Assembly: GCA_029938635.1 (NCBI GenBank)
Contig: JAOZUQ010000004.1
Coordinates: 72,513 to 123,038 of the forward strand
Length of the DNA stretch: 50,526 nt
Direction of reading: 5' to 3'
From: Candidatus Aminicenantota bacterium
GTDB lineage: Bacteria > Acidobacteriota > Aminicenantia > UBA2199
Positions 6,605-14,597 of the stretch are shown in pieces. Made by a program: the position numbers and the translations under genes. The number at the start of each line of letters is the position of its first letter. Positions within the stretch are counted from its first letter, which is position 1. Under the pieces are notes generated by a model. That model saw only the letters and a list, made by a program, of their open reading frames with translations, was not told the origin of the DNA and made no database searches.

Positions 6605-7518
6605 TTTTTTGTCCTGGGGCGGGAGGATTCGAACCTCCGAATGTCGGCTCCAAAAACCGATGCCTTTCCGCTTGGCCACGCCCCAATACTATTTTGATAT
6701 TTTTGTTTATCCAGGAGCTCTCCAATGAATATATCCGGAAAGGCAGATTTCAGAGCAGTCTTCTGAGCATCATTCGGGAAACAGAACAATGATGACCCTG
6801 TTCCGCTCATTGATACATAATCTAATCCTAAATTTTCCATTTTCATTTTTATCTTTTTCAATTCCGGAAATATTTTAAAAGTTGTGAATTCTAACTCATT
6901 TTTCAATGTAGAGATATCACCAGAACTTAAAAAGGTATTTATTTTACTTTTTAAGGGTGATTTTGTCAAGTTAAGCCGGGAGAAAATATCTTCAGTTGAG
7001 ATATGCAAACCGGGCATTATAACTGCTACACTTTCTTTTTTCAGGTCGTCAATTAAAGTCAATATTTCACCAACACCTTCCCCCAGCATAGTCCCTCCGG
7101 TAAAAAAGAAAGGGATATCCGCTCCTATCGTTCTTCCCAGGTTTATCAATTCATCTATAGGGATTTCCAATTTGAAATAATCCATAATAAACATCATCAT
7201 GATTGCAGCATTCGAACTGCCTCCACCAAGTCCGGAGCCTGCAGGAATATTTTTTTTCACATGTATGTCGAACCCCTGATCCAGCCCGAATTTACCATAC
7301 ATAAGTTCAAATACTCTGATTATAGTATTTGAATTATCCCAGAGTATATTGTCGCTATCTCCGGACAGAGAAATTTTATCTCTTTGATTCTCATTTATTT
7401 CGATAGTATCGTATAGAGAGATGGTCTGAAAAATTGTTTTTAATTCATGATATCCGTTAGCTCTTTTTCCGGTTATTTCCAATCCGATATTAACTTTGGC
7501 AAATGATCTGAACTCCAT
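6601..7518 (-). CDS. ispE: 4-diphosphocytidyl-2-C-methyl-D-erythritol kinase, frame running through tRNA-Gln
   Basis: IspE phosphorylates CDP-methylerythritol in the non-mevalonate isoprenoid pathway. GHMP-kinase motifs are clear: AKVNIGLEITGKRANGYHE at the N-terminus, the ATP loop PAGSGLGGGSSNAA at 92-105, ADIPFFFTGGTMLGEG, and MSGTGSSLFCF near the C-terminus. The conserved protein ends around residue 277. The frame has no stop there and continues through the whole tRNA-Gln gene, giving the tail WPSGKASVFGADIRRFESS typical of translated tRNA. It ends in TGA overlapping the prs ATG. If the tRNA is cut out of the transcript, the ispE message loses its stop codon. The start at 7518 follows the lolB-like stop after 2 bases. 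Confidence 0.93.
   Translation of the reverse strand: MEFRSFAKVNIGLEITGKRANGYHELKTIFQTISLYDTIEINENQRDKISLSGDSDNILWDNSNTIIRVFELMYGKFGLDQGFDIHVKKNIPAGSGLGGGSSNAAIMMMFIMDYFKLEIPIDELINLGRTIGADIPFFFTGGTMLGEGVGEILTLIDDLKKESVAVIMPGLHISTEDIFSRLNLTKSPLKSKINTFLSSGDISTLKNELEFTTFKIFPELKKIKMKMENLGLDYVSMSGTGSSLFCFPNDAQKTALKSAFPDIFIGELLDKQKYQNSIGAWPSGKASVFGADIRRFESSRPRTKK
6614..6685 (-). tRNA. tRNA-Gln (anticodon TTG)
   Basis: The 72-nt cloverleaf on the minus strand begins TGGGGCGTGGCCAAGCGG. The acceptor stem TGGGGCG/CGCCCCA is fully paired, the discriminator is G and CCA is not encoded. The anticodon arm is TCGGT-TTTTGGA-GCCGA and the T arm contains GGTTCGAATCC. It lies within the 3' end of the ispE open frame and 9 bases before the prs start. 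tRNA-Gln between ispE and prs is a familiar arrangement in some Proteobacteria. Confidence 0.97.
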
Positions 7519-7520
7519 TT

Positions 7521-8123
7521 TTATTCTGAACCGCCCCGGAACATATCTCCAAGCGTAACCCTTGAGTATCCTTTAAGTTCCTTTGTCAGAACGATCTTTC
7601 CGGCCCTCTCTTTAACTTCATATACACGGAACTCTAATTTTATATCATCACTGGCCAGATTGATCCTTACCGGGTATTTCTTCTTTTCCGATTCGATTAT
7701 CTGCATAGTGAATCCGCTTTTCTTTAATTTTAGTGAATTGACACGCTGCTCAAGCAGAAGAGCTCTGATCTCATTATATGTAAGATCTATCCTCCACAAT
7801 TCATACAAAAATTCTCTGAATTCTCCCGACCAGTATTGTTTCCTTTTCGGGACTATTACTTTCGAATAATTCCCCTGCACAAGGATCTCAAAAAGGACCT
7901 GGTTCATAGGGCCTAGAAATATCAACCTGTCCCCTTTGTTATTGAATCCAAGGAGGACCTTTGTTTTTTCTTTTCCCTGATCTGTAACAGCTTTAACTCT
8001 TATCCTGACAGATTTGTATTTTTCCCCTTTCGAAGTAGGGTCGGTGCTTATTTCCGGGACTTTGCAGTTTGAAAATACAAATAAAAAAATGACTGGAGCC
8101 AGATAAAATAATAATTTTCTCAT
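7521..8123 (-). CDS. lolB: LolB-like outer-membrane lipoprotein
   Basis: The 200-residue lipoprotein starts MRKLLFYLAPVIFLFVFSNC, giving a lipobox FSNC with Cys at about residue 20. The mature part is a beta-rich domain with RVKAVTDQGKEKTKVLLGF, RLIFLGPMNQVLFEILV and SKVIVPKRKQYWSG, compatible with LolB or the related DUF4292 group. LolB receives lipoproteins from LolA and inserts them into the outer membrane. Its place directly upstream of ispE-prs is the same as in E. coli, which supports the call more than similarity alone. The ATG at 8123 is preferred over the TTG three codons upstream because GGA is well spaced. This cell makes several surface lipoprotein cytochromes, so it needs this function. 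Confidence 0.65.
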   Translation of the reverse strand: MRKLLFYLAPVIFLFVFSNCKVPEISTDPTSKGEKYKSVRIRVKAVTDQGKEKTKVLLGFNNKGDRLIFLGPMNQVLFEILVQGNYSKVIVPKRKQYWSGEFREFLYELWRIDLTYNEIRALLLEQRVNSLKLKKSGFTMQIIESEKKKYPVRINLASDDIKLEFRVYEVKERAGKIVLTKELKGYSRVTLGDMFRGGSE

Positions 8124-8165
8124 AACATCCAATTTTAACAGAATCAGGACAAGGGATAAACTTTC

Positions 8166-9236
8166 TCAGACCAGATTTTCTTCTTTTGCCTTCAGGATAG
8201 CCTTAACCCTGGAATCAACTACGAGTTTTTTGAATATCCGGTTAATGTGGGTCTTTACGGTCTTTTCACTTATGTATAACCTGTCAGCAATATCCTTGTT
8301 CCTGATTCCCAGAACCATTGTCTTTAAAACATCCTTCTCCCTTATTGAGAGGCCATAATTGTTGTCATACCTGGCAAGCACAGAGCTTATATGAGCAATA
8401 TCAGGCTGGATAGCAAGATTCAGGATCTCCCGCTCTGCCCAGATCCCCCCATCACGGATAACAAGAAGGGCCTTCTCAATCTCGGGCCTGTCCATTTCGC
8501 TCTTGAAAAATCCTTTTACACCTATCTTAAGAAGCTGTGCTTTCTCTTCAGTATTGAACTTTTCGTTAATTATGATTATTTTTATAAATGGGAAGAGGAT
8601 ATATATCTCTTTGATAGCTCTGATCGATTCATCCATTCCGGTAAATATGCATGAGGCGCATAGCATTGCCAGGTCAGTTTCTTTATGAAAATCGGAGTTT
8701 ACTATTTCCTGAATAGAGCTGAAGTTCTTAGAATGGTCCAGGCAAATATTTTCATCGGAGATCATTTTTATCTGATCAACTATCAGAGAATGCCTGCATA
8801 TGGTTATGAAACTGAGGCAGCTCTTCTGCTTTTTATTTGAAAGTTCTTTTCCGGATGATATTCCGCTTCTGAGTGCTTCTCTTATTTTTTCTTTTATTTT
8901 TTTCGGAGATGAGATTTTCTCCATGTAGTAAAAGAACCCCTTTTTTGTAGCTTCTATAGCAGTTTCAAACGAAGGGTATCCTGTAAAAAGAATAACTTTT
9001 GTTTTTGGAGATCTTTTCATTATGATCTCTCCGACTACGAGGCCGTCCTCTTTCCCCAGCTTCAGGTCAAGGAGAACTACATCGATATTGAAGGTTTTTA
9101 AGACTGAAAGTGCATTTTCAGAGTTTTCAGATGTAAAGATACTTAATCCCTCTTTTTCCAGAAGTAACTTGAAAGAATCGAGTATACTTTTTTCATCATC
9201 GATGATCAGAATTGTGGGAGTCTTTTTTTTAGGCAA
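8166..9236 (-). CDS. Response regulator: receiver, degenerate receiver and LuxR-type DNA-binding domain
   Basis: A 356-residue protein. The first receiver (about 7-122) has the acidic pair IIDDE, phospho-acceptor Asp57 in VVLLDLKLG, Thr in ILFTGYPS and a Lys in YYMEKIS. Residues about 140-265 form a second receiver-like fold (FITICRHSLIV, IKIIIINEKF, GVKGFFKS) with no Asp at the expected site, so it is probably a pseudo-receiver. The C-terminus is a LuxR/GerE helix-turn-helix (LSIREKDVLKTMVLGIRNKD, then ISEKTVKTHINRIFKKL). The start is TTG, with GGAG inside the end of the upstream gene. The two genes are one base apart and surely co-transcribed. No histidine kinase lies beside it. It is a candidate regulator of the adjacent cytochrome genes. 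Confidence 0.88.
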   Translation of the reverse strand: MPKKKTPTILIIDDEKSILDSFKLLLEKEGLSIFTSENSENALSVLKTFNIDVVLLDLKLGKEDGLVVGEIIMKRSPKTKVILFTGYPSFETAIEATKKGFFYYMEKISSPKKIKEKIREALRSGISSGKELSNKKQKSCLSFITICRHSLIVDQIKMISDENICLDHSKNFSSIQEIVNSDFHKETDLAMLCASCIFTGMDESIRAIKEIYILFPFIKIIIINEKFNTEEKAQLLKIGVKGFFKSEMDRPEIEKALLVIRDGGIWAEREILNLAIQPDIAHISSVLARYDNNYGLSIREKDVLKTMVLGIRNKDIADRLYISEKTVKTHINRIFKKLVVDSRVKAILKAKEENLV

Positions 9237-9237
9237 T

Positions 9238-9990
9238 TTATTTCTTCTCCTTCATAACCTCCGGATCTTCCATAAATACAGGAAATAAATATCCTGAACC
9301 GATATCTTTATTAAGTATGAGAGTCCCTTTGATCAGAATAAGATCTCCCGGAACAAATGTCTCCTTCGTTGTAAAGGTAATGTCATTGCTCCCGGATTTT
9401 CCGCTTCCATCCCTGATGTGGATCCAATTCCTCCCTTTTATCTTTGAGGAGAACTTGACCACTCTTGCCCTTATAAGAATTGTTTTTCCTTTTAGTGCAT
9501 CTTTTTGTGAATAGCATTCTGCAATTGTATATCCGTTGTCTGCTTTTTTAACTGATCCCGGATTGACTTTTATCACTTTTGTGTCAGGGTTCATTTTTTT
9601 ATGCCCCTTCATGCTTTGCATCGAACTCATTGGTTGCTGACCACTCTTTCCAACAGCTCTTACCATTCCGGCAAAATAAATAAGCTCGAACTTTCTTTTC
9701 AGTGTTTTTGAATAGAAATCCTTCATTACCAGAGGATTGTTAAATTCAATGATGTTTCCTATGTTGGCAACTACCATTTTTGATGCAGCCCAGAATTTCT
9801 TCCCTTCTGACTCATATTCCAGATAGGTGTATCCACCCGATTTGAACATCTGAAGAAGTTTCCCTGTGTGGCTGGCGGACCCAGCTTTTTTCTCCGCTGA
9901 AAGTTCAGTTCCCGATACAGAAAAGATTAGAAAGCCAATGACCAAAATAGTGATCATAAAACTTCCTCTGTTATTTAAATTATTTACCAT
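9238..9990 (-). CDS. Exported NrfJ-like / OB-fold protein
   Basis: A 250-residue protein with an N-terminal signal sequence (hydrophobic about 12-27) and a periplasmic part of two modules. The first, about 42-110, reads TGKLLQMFKSGGYTYLEY, KKFWAAS, VMKDFYSKTLKR and ELIYFAG. This matches my recollection of NrfJ-related proteins found beside nitrite reductase and multiheme cytochrome genes. The second, about 155-240, looks like a nucleic-acid-type OB fold (GKTILIRARVVKFSSKIKG, NWIHIRDGSG, VPGDLILIKGTL). A Met/Gln/Ser/Lys/His linker joins them. Its role is unknown but the context suggests cytochrome maturation or metal handling. AAGGAG supports the start at 9990. It is transcribed away from the cytochrome region and coupled to the response regulator. 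Confidence 0.7.
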   Translation of the reverse strand: MVNNLNNRGSFMITILVIGFLIFSVSGTELSAEKKAGSASHTGKLLQMFKSGGYTYLEYESEGKKFWAASKMVVANIGNIIEFNNPLVMKDFYSKTLKRKFELIYFAGMVRAVGKSGQQPMSSMQSMKGHKKMNPDTKVIKVNPGSVKKADNGYTIAECYSQKDALKGKTILIRARVVKFSSKIKGRNWIHIRDGSGKSGSNDITFTTKETFVPGDLILIKGTLILNKDIGSGYLFPVFMEDPEVMKEKK

Positions 9991-10039
9991 TATTTCTCCT
10001 TGTTAAACTAAATCAAAACTAACAATATTTGAATATCAC

Positions 10040-10068
10040 ATTATACTGGATTTTGCAACTAAAGTTGT
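10040..10068 (-). promoter_or_regulatory. Predicted promoter and overlapping dyad for the NrfJ-like/response regulator operon
   Basis: On the minus strand a perfect TATAAT (10040-10045) has only a poor -35 (CAACTT-like, 10063-10068) at a 17-base spacing. The dyad CAACT-AA-AGTTG at 10056-10067 overlies this -35 and part of the spacer. A weak -35 covered by a palindrome suggests a regulated promoter. The dyad shares the ACTAAAGT core with two palindromes near 46715 and 50137. Confidence 0.5.
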
Positions 10069-10113
10069 AAATAGTTTTTTCATAAATCCAACCGTAAATA
10101 GTACTTCATATAA

Positions 10114-10142
10114 TTGACAGATTTAAAGTTAAACATTATATT
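10114..10142 (+). promoter_or_regulatory. Strong sigma-70-type promoter of the tetraheme cytochrome gene
   Basis: TTGACA (10114-10119), a 17-base spacer and TATATT (10137-10142) form a near-consensus promoter. Transcription would start near 10149, immediately before three ATGTCAT repeats. The quality of the promoter and the good ribosome site imply high expression. Confidence 0.8.
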
Positions 10143-10150
10143 ATTTCTAT

Positions 10151-10183
10151 ATGTCATGGAAATGTCATAGAAATGTCATATCA
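10151..10183 (+). promoter_or_regulatory. Three 11-bp direct repeats at the predicted transcription start
   Basis: ATGTCATGGAA, ATGTCATAGAA and ATGTCATATCA follow each other with an 11-base period, about one helical turn, just downstream of the -10 element. This spacing fits an array for a DNA-binding regulator on one face of the helix. A role as an mRNA 5' element is also possible. Confidence 0.6.
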
Positions 10184-10207
10184 AATTAAATTGTAAAGGA
10201 GTTTATA

Positions 10208-10813
10208 ATGAAAAAAGCCTTATTTATTTTACTTTCACTCGCAGTTGCTGCATTTGTTTACAGTGCAATATCTGGTACAGCACACGATTTTTCTGGAAAT
10301 GGATGGTCAGGTGGGGAAATCTGTGTACCATGTCACACTCCTCATGACTCAGATACTTCAATTTCAGATGCACCACTCTGGAACCATGAAGTGCAGGCTT
10401 CTACATTTCAGGTCTACACTTCAACAACCATGACTGCTACAACTGGTCAGCCTTCCGGTTACTCAGAACTATGTCTTTCCTGTCATGATGGTTCCGTTGC
10501 AATAGATAGTTTTGGTGGAGCAACAGGAACAAATTTTGTGTCAGCAGGTAACGGATTGGTTGGAACAGATCTGAGAAATGATCATCCGATTTCATTTACA
10601 TATGATGATACACTCGCAACCAATGATGGAGGGCTTCATGACCCGACAACAGAGAACTCTGGACTTGGAGGAACAATCACTGCAGACCTGCTTCAAGCAG
10701 GTGTTATGCAATGTTCTTCATGCCACGATGTTCATGGAGTAACTGGAGTTAGTAGTCTTTTAGTTAAATCTAATGCGGGAAGTGCTCTTTGCCTTACCTG
10801 CCACGATAAATAG
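10208..10813 (+). CDS. Tetraheme c-type cytochrome, OmcE-like
   Basis: A 201-residue protein with a signal peptide (about 1-22) and four CXXCH sites: CVPCH, CLSCH, CSSCH and CLTCH. The pattern is CxxCHTPH...LWNH...CLSCHDGSVAI...NDHPISF...CxxCHDVH...CLTCHDK. This resembles the family that includes OmcE, a Geobacter tetraheme cytochrome that polymerises into extracellular filaments. Size, haem number and end-to-end layout fit a filament subunit, but assembly cannot be judged from one sequence. It has its own strong promoter, an AAAGGAG ribosome site and a strong terminator, so it is expressed alone and probably abundantly. A downstream operon supplies NHL, barrel and larger cytochrome proteins of the type found with such filaments. 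Confidence 0.85.
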   Translation: MKKALFILLSLAVAAFVYSAISGTAHDFSGNGWSGGEICVPCHTPHDSDTSISDAPLWNHEVQASTFQVYTSTTMTATTGQPSGYSELCLSCHDGSVAIDSFGGATGTNFVSAGNGLVGTDLRNDHPISFTYDDTLATNDGGLHDPTTENSGLGGTITADLLQAGVMQCSSCHDVHGVTGVSSLLVKSNAGSALCLTCHDK

Positions 10814-10837
10814 AAACAAAATAAGTTTAATGTATAT

Positions 10838-10869
10838 AAACCCCCTTCGAATGGAGGGGGTTTTTTTTT
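10838..10869 (+). terminator. Rho-independent terminator after the tetraheme cytochrome gene
   Basis: AAACCCCCTTC pairs with GGAGGGGGTTT around a short loop, followed by nine T residues. It isolates the tetraheme gene from the NHL-cytochrome operon that begins about 90 bases downstream. Confidence 0.93.
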
Positions 10870-10954
10870 GTATTGTCATTTTTATATTCATGAAATCTTT
10901 TAATATTATACGTCTTATTGTAAAGTTGAATTGAAATAGAGGGATATTATTGAA

Positions 10955-12046
10955 ATGGGGTTTGAAATGGACAAAAAAGTATTACTTACAATTTTAACAG
11001 TTATCATAATAATCAGTTTTCCTTTTTGTTCTTTTAAGAAAGTGAAAACCGATCCGGACAGAGAATATATATTCTATCCACCCTTACCGACAAATCCGCG
11101 TTACCAGTATCTCACCACATTCTCAACATCAAAAGATGTTGAAAAAAAGAAAGGGAAATTGTTTAAATTTGTTGTCGGAGAGGATGAGGACAGACCGGAA
11201 GTGATCAGAAAACCCTATGGCGTAGCAATATTTGAAGGGATCATTTATGTATGTGACCTCAGGTCAAATGCTTTGGTAGTAATGGACCTGAATAAACGGT
11301 CTTTTAATTATTTTGGAACGAAGGGTATCGGGAAACTTAAGAAGCCTGCAAATATTGATATTGATAAAGATAATAGGATTATATATGTTGCGGATACTGG
11401 GAGGGATCAGGTAGTTGTATTTGATCTCAATGGAAAATATTTAAGAGCATACGGATCTAAGGGGCAATTCAACCCGACAGATGTCAAGGTTTTCAGGGAC
11501 AGGATTTATATTTGTGATTCAAAAGGTAATCAGATCCATGTAATTAAAAAAAATACAGGAAAAACTTTATTTAAAATAGGTTCTTCAGGACATGATGATG
11601 GAGAGTTGTATCACCCCTCCAATATAAATATAAATAATAATAAAATTTTTATATCAGATACTACAAACTTCAGAGTTTCAATTTTTGATCTTGAAGGAAA
11701 ATATATTGGGAAGTTCGGTAAGTTAGGAAGGAAGCCCGGTCAGTTTGTAAGGCCGAAAGGGATTGAGATTGATAGAGATGGAACAATATATGTTGTTGAT
11801 GCCTCATTTCAGAATGTACAGGTTTTTAATAAAGAATTCCGATTACTATTGTTCATGTACTCATCTGGTGGTGAACTGCACAATATTAACCTTCCTGCAG
11901 ATATATATATAGATTATGATAACTTACGCTATTTTAAAAAATATATTTCTCCTGACTTTAAAGCTGAGTATCTCCTTTTTGTGACATCTCAGTTCGGAAG
12001 AAGTAAAGTGAATGTATATGCTTTTGGCGAGTATGAAACAAAATAA
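10955..12046 (+). CDS. NHL-repeat beta-propeller protein, probable lipoprotein
   Basis: The 363-residue protein has a hydrophobic N-terminal segment ending FPFCSF, compatible with lipoprotein processing. At least five NHL-type blades follow between about 80 and 330. Examples are PYGVAIFEGIIYVCDLRSNA, PANIDIDKDNRIIYVADTGR, PSNININNNKIFISDTTNF and PKGIEIDRDGTIYVVDAS. NHL propellers are rigid protein-binding discs and recur beside multiheme cytochrome and outer-membrane conduit genes in Geobacter-like bacteria. The alternative start at 10967 (MDKKV) is equally plausible because GGGGT precedes it at good spacing. The last 14 bases overlap the next gene, so this is the first gene of an operon reaching 19446. 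A paralogue lies at 14594-15532. Confidence 0.8.
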   Translation: MGFEMDKKVLLTILTVIIIISFPFCSFKKVKTDPDREYIFYPPLPTNPRYQYLTTFSTSKDVEKKKGKLFKFVVGEDEDRPEVIRKPYGVAIFEGIIYVCDLRSNALVVMDLNKRSFNYFGTKGIGKLKKPANIDIDKDNRIIYVADTGRDQVVVFDLNGKYLRAYGSKGQFNPTDVKVFRDRIYICDSKGNQIHVIKKNTGKTLFKIGSSGHDDGELYHPSNININNNKIFISDTTNFRVSIFDLEGKYIGKFGKLGRKPGQFVRPKGIEIDRDGTIYVVDASFQNVQVFNKEFRLLLFMYSSGGELHNINLPADIYIDYDNLRYFKKYISPDFKAEYLLFVTSQFGRSKVNVYAFGEYETK

Positions 12047-12584
12047 TAGACTGCTCATATTTATATTGATTTTATTTCCATTATTCCTGTCATTATCATG
12101 CAATGTGGAAAAGAACAGGAAGTGGTTGTCTGTTTTTTTCGATGGTATCCCTCAACCTGATTCGGTCACAGCCAGTCAAGTTTCACAAAAAGCTGATAAG
12201 AAAAAATTTTTGAAAAGAAATGTAGTGGAGATAGTTTCAATTCATCCAGATTATAAGACAAAGAATTGTTCTAAATGTCACTCCAGAAGTGCCTCAAGTT
12301 TTCTTGTTACTAACAGGAAGGAGATTTGTTTTATCTGCCATAAAAAGGAGAAGTTTCTGGGTGAGTATGTTCATGGTCCTGTTGCTGTCAAAGCATGCAA
12401 TACTTGCCATGTTCCTCACAAATCAGTTAACCGGAAGCTTTTACATGAAGAAGGGAATAAATTGTGTGTATTATGCCACAGGACTCCAATTACTGGGGAT
12501 TCACTCCCCTGCAAAGGGGATAATTGCCTGGACTGCCACGAACCACATGTATCTTCGAATAAATATTTTTTGAAAAAATTATAA
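12033..12584 (+). CDS. Pentaheme c-type cytochrome lipoprotein
   Basis: The 183-residue product starts MKQNNRLLIFILILFPLF and has a lipobox LSLSC with Cys at about residue 23. It has five CXXCH sites: CSKCH, CFICH, CNTCH, CVLCH and CLDCH, three of them spaced as doubled-CXXCH modules with partner His (CHVPH, CHEPH, VHGP). The start at 12033 was chosen because it is the last Met before the signal sequence; it overlaps the end of the NHL gene by 14 bases. A small lipoprotein cytochrome directly before a beta-barrel gene suggests the periplasmic or surface electron carrier docked to that barrel. Which face of the membrane it occupies cannot be told from sequence. Confidence 0.88.
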   Translation: MKQNNRLLIFILILFPLFLSLSCNVEKNRKWLSVFFDGIPQPDSVTASQVSQKADKKKFLKRNVVEIVSIHPDYKTKNCSKCHSRSASSFLVTNRKEICFICHKKEKFLGEYVHGPVAVKACNTCHVPHKSVNRKLLHEEGNKLCVLCHRTPITGDSLPCKGDNCLDCHEPHVSSNKYFLKKL

Positions 12585-12644
12585 ATGCAAATGACAAAAG
12601 GCTTGATTAAATTGATTATTTACAAACTGTTTAAATCTTAAAAA

Positions 12645-14597
12645 ATGAAAACAATTAGAGAACACAACTCTGTAACATTAAAAGTTGTTATTTTGTTAGT
12701 GTTGTTTTTTAAATTGATTTCCCTTTCTTTTGGAGCAGATCCCAAGATCTTTAATTTGTATAGTTTCAATGGCGCCTTGGTTTTTCAATATCAGAGGACA
12801 ATTGAAGAAGAATACATATTTGACGATCTGATCCAGGATATCAACAGAAATTATTTTGAAGGGGGGGTGGAGTTAAATTTTGAAGGAAGTATCTACCATC
12901 CAAACCTGCTTACATTTCGGGTCGATTTGAACCTTGTTGCAAACAAAACCAGGAACCTCTATTTTTCTGATGAATATCTGAACAATTCATTAAATAATAC
13001 TTATAATATAAATCTTCACTTTTTAAAGAAAAAAACTACTAATTTGCAGCTCTATGCTGAAAAAAATTATTCTACGGCAGACAGAAGATTCTCAGAGAGA
13101 TTTTTTATGTCAACAAACCGATATGGTCTGAAGTTGGTTTCATCCAACAAACTTCTTCCTTTAATGCTGGATATATATAGAAGAATTACACTTTCAGAAT
13201 CAATCTCTTATCCCGAACGGGATGAGCAAAGTGATAATGTGGAACTTAAAGGAAATTTTTCAAAGATCTCGGGTGGGAGATCTATGTTCAGATTAAAGGC
13301 AAGAGATTATTCAGAAAGAGTTTTTAATTCTGACTATAAATCACTTAATTTGGTTACAGATTTTCTTAAATACTATGGAAGAGGGAAACGAAACTCTATT
13401 TTTTCACTTTTCTCATTTAGAAAAATGACAGGAGATATAGATCAAGAAGTTTTCAGATTTGATGTAACCCATAGACAGTATTTGAGTGGGATATTGTTTT
13501 TTTTGAATTCTTATAGGTTCGTAAAAGATAATACTCCTAATAAAGCTGGGGAACAACACTTGCTGGGAGTGTCTCTCCATCATCAATTGTTTGATAGTCT
13601 GAATACTAAGTTAAGTGCTGGTGGTCGTTTCGAAAATTATATTTTCCAGAAAATCGATGCCTTGTCTTATAACTTGGAATTCAATTACAGAAAAAAAATC
13701 AAGTCCGGAGGAATCAATATCACATACTTCCTCAACAGGGAGAAGGGGGACTATACCTCAAAGAGTGATATAGCATCTGTAAGCGAATCTTTCAGTTTTT
13801 CAATCTCCGAAACTATAGTTCTTACTACACCTGGGATCAGTATAGATAGTATAAGATTAACAGACAATGATCTGATGGAATTATATGTTGATGGTGTTGA
13901 TTATCAGATTGAAATACTGGACTCGATCGTCACTATAAACAGGATGCCAGGAGGTGCGATCCCGGCCTCGGGGAAAATAATAGTCTCCTATGAGTTTCTC
14001 TCATTTCCGGATTATAATTTCATAGATACAACGAGGCAGTTTAATCTGAACCTGAATATTTTTAAATACATCCATTTCTTTTTCAGGTCGGGGTCTAAGA
14101 ATCAGAATATTTCATCTGATTTCCTTATTACCCCTTTCCAGAACTATTCAAAAAATCTGACAGGTATTAAATTCCTGTCCAAATCCATTAGTAGCGAGTA
14201 TTCACTTGAGGACTATGATTCTGATTCATCAAGTTATGTATCAAAAAATTTCAGGCTCTCCCTCGGTTTTAATATAACAAGAAATCTAAGACTAACTGGA
14301 AGTACTACTATTAACAGGCTTGAGTATGACTCAAAAGATTATTATGTTAATTTTGATACCTATTACGGTAGCCTGAACTTTAGACCTAACCACTTCATAT
14401 ATATAAATTTAATTTACAGAGACATGAATTATGAGACTCAGAATTATTTCAGAAACAGGGAAAGTTTAATTGGTAAGTTTCAATGGAATTTCAGGAAAAT
14501 TGTTTTTGAGTTTTTTTATGAGTATATTTTAAATGAGTTTGGTAATTTAAATAAAAGTAGGAACCATTTTATTTTAAGATTGAGGAGGATGTTTTGA
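12645..14597 (+). CDS. Outer-membrane beta-barrel protein of the cytochrome operon
   Basis: The 650-residue protein has a signal peptide ending near SLSFGA (about residue 31). It then shows alternating hydrophobic/polar strands throughout, rich in Tyr, Phe, Ser and Asn, and a C-terminal Phe (RLRRMF) as recognised by the BAM complex. No Cys haem motif is present. Around residues 395-450 an inserted segment (SISETIVLTTPGISIDSIRL...VDGVDYQIEILD...SGKIIVSYEF) looks like a small extracellular or periplasmic beta domain. Flanked by cytochrome and NHL genes, it probably forms the channel holding haems across the outer membrane. I see no recognisable ribosome binding site; 60 non-coding bases precede it. 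Overlap with the next gene (TTGA) shows co-translation. Confidence 0.75.
   Translation: MKTIREHNSVTLKVVILLVLFFKLISLSFGADPKIFNLYSFNGALVFQYQRTIEEEYIFDDLIQDINRNYFEGGVELNFEGSIYHPNLLTFRVDLNLVANKTRNLYFSDEYLNNSLNNTYNINLHFLKKKTTNLQLYAEKNYSTADRRFSERFFMSTNRYGLKLVSSNKLLPLMLDIYRRITLSESISYPERDEQSDNVELKGNFSKISGGRSMFRLKARDYSERVFNSDYKSLNLVTDFLKYYGRGKRNSIFSLFSFRKMTGDIDQEVFRFDVTHRQYLSGILFFLNSYRFVKDNTPNKAGEQHLLGVSLHHQLFDSLNTKLSAGGRFENYIFQKIDALSYNLEFNYRKKIKSGGINITYFLNREKGDYTSKSDIASVSESFSFSISETIVLTTPGISIDSIRLTDNDLMELYVDGVDYQIEILDSIVTINRMPGGAIPASGKIIVSYEFLSFPDYNFIDTTRQFNLNLNIFKYIHFFFRSGSKNQNISSDFLITPFQNYSKNLTGIKFLSKSISSEYSLEDYDSDSSSYVSKNFRLSLGFNITRNLRLTGSTTINRLEYDSKDYYVNFDTYYGSLNFRPNHFIYINLIYRDMNYETQNYFRNRESLIGKFQWNFRKIVFEFFYEYILNEFGNLNKSRNHFILRLRRMF

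Noticed and set aside
6605-6679. N-terminal extension of prs
   Set aside because: It is translation of tRNA-Gln; the conserved protein starts at the ATG at 6604.
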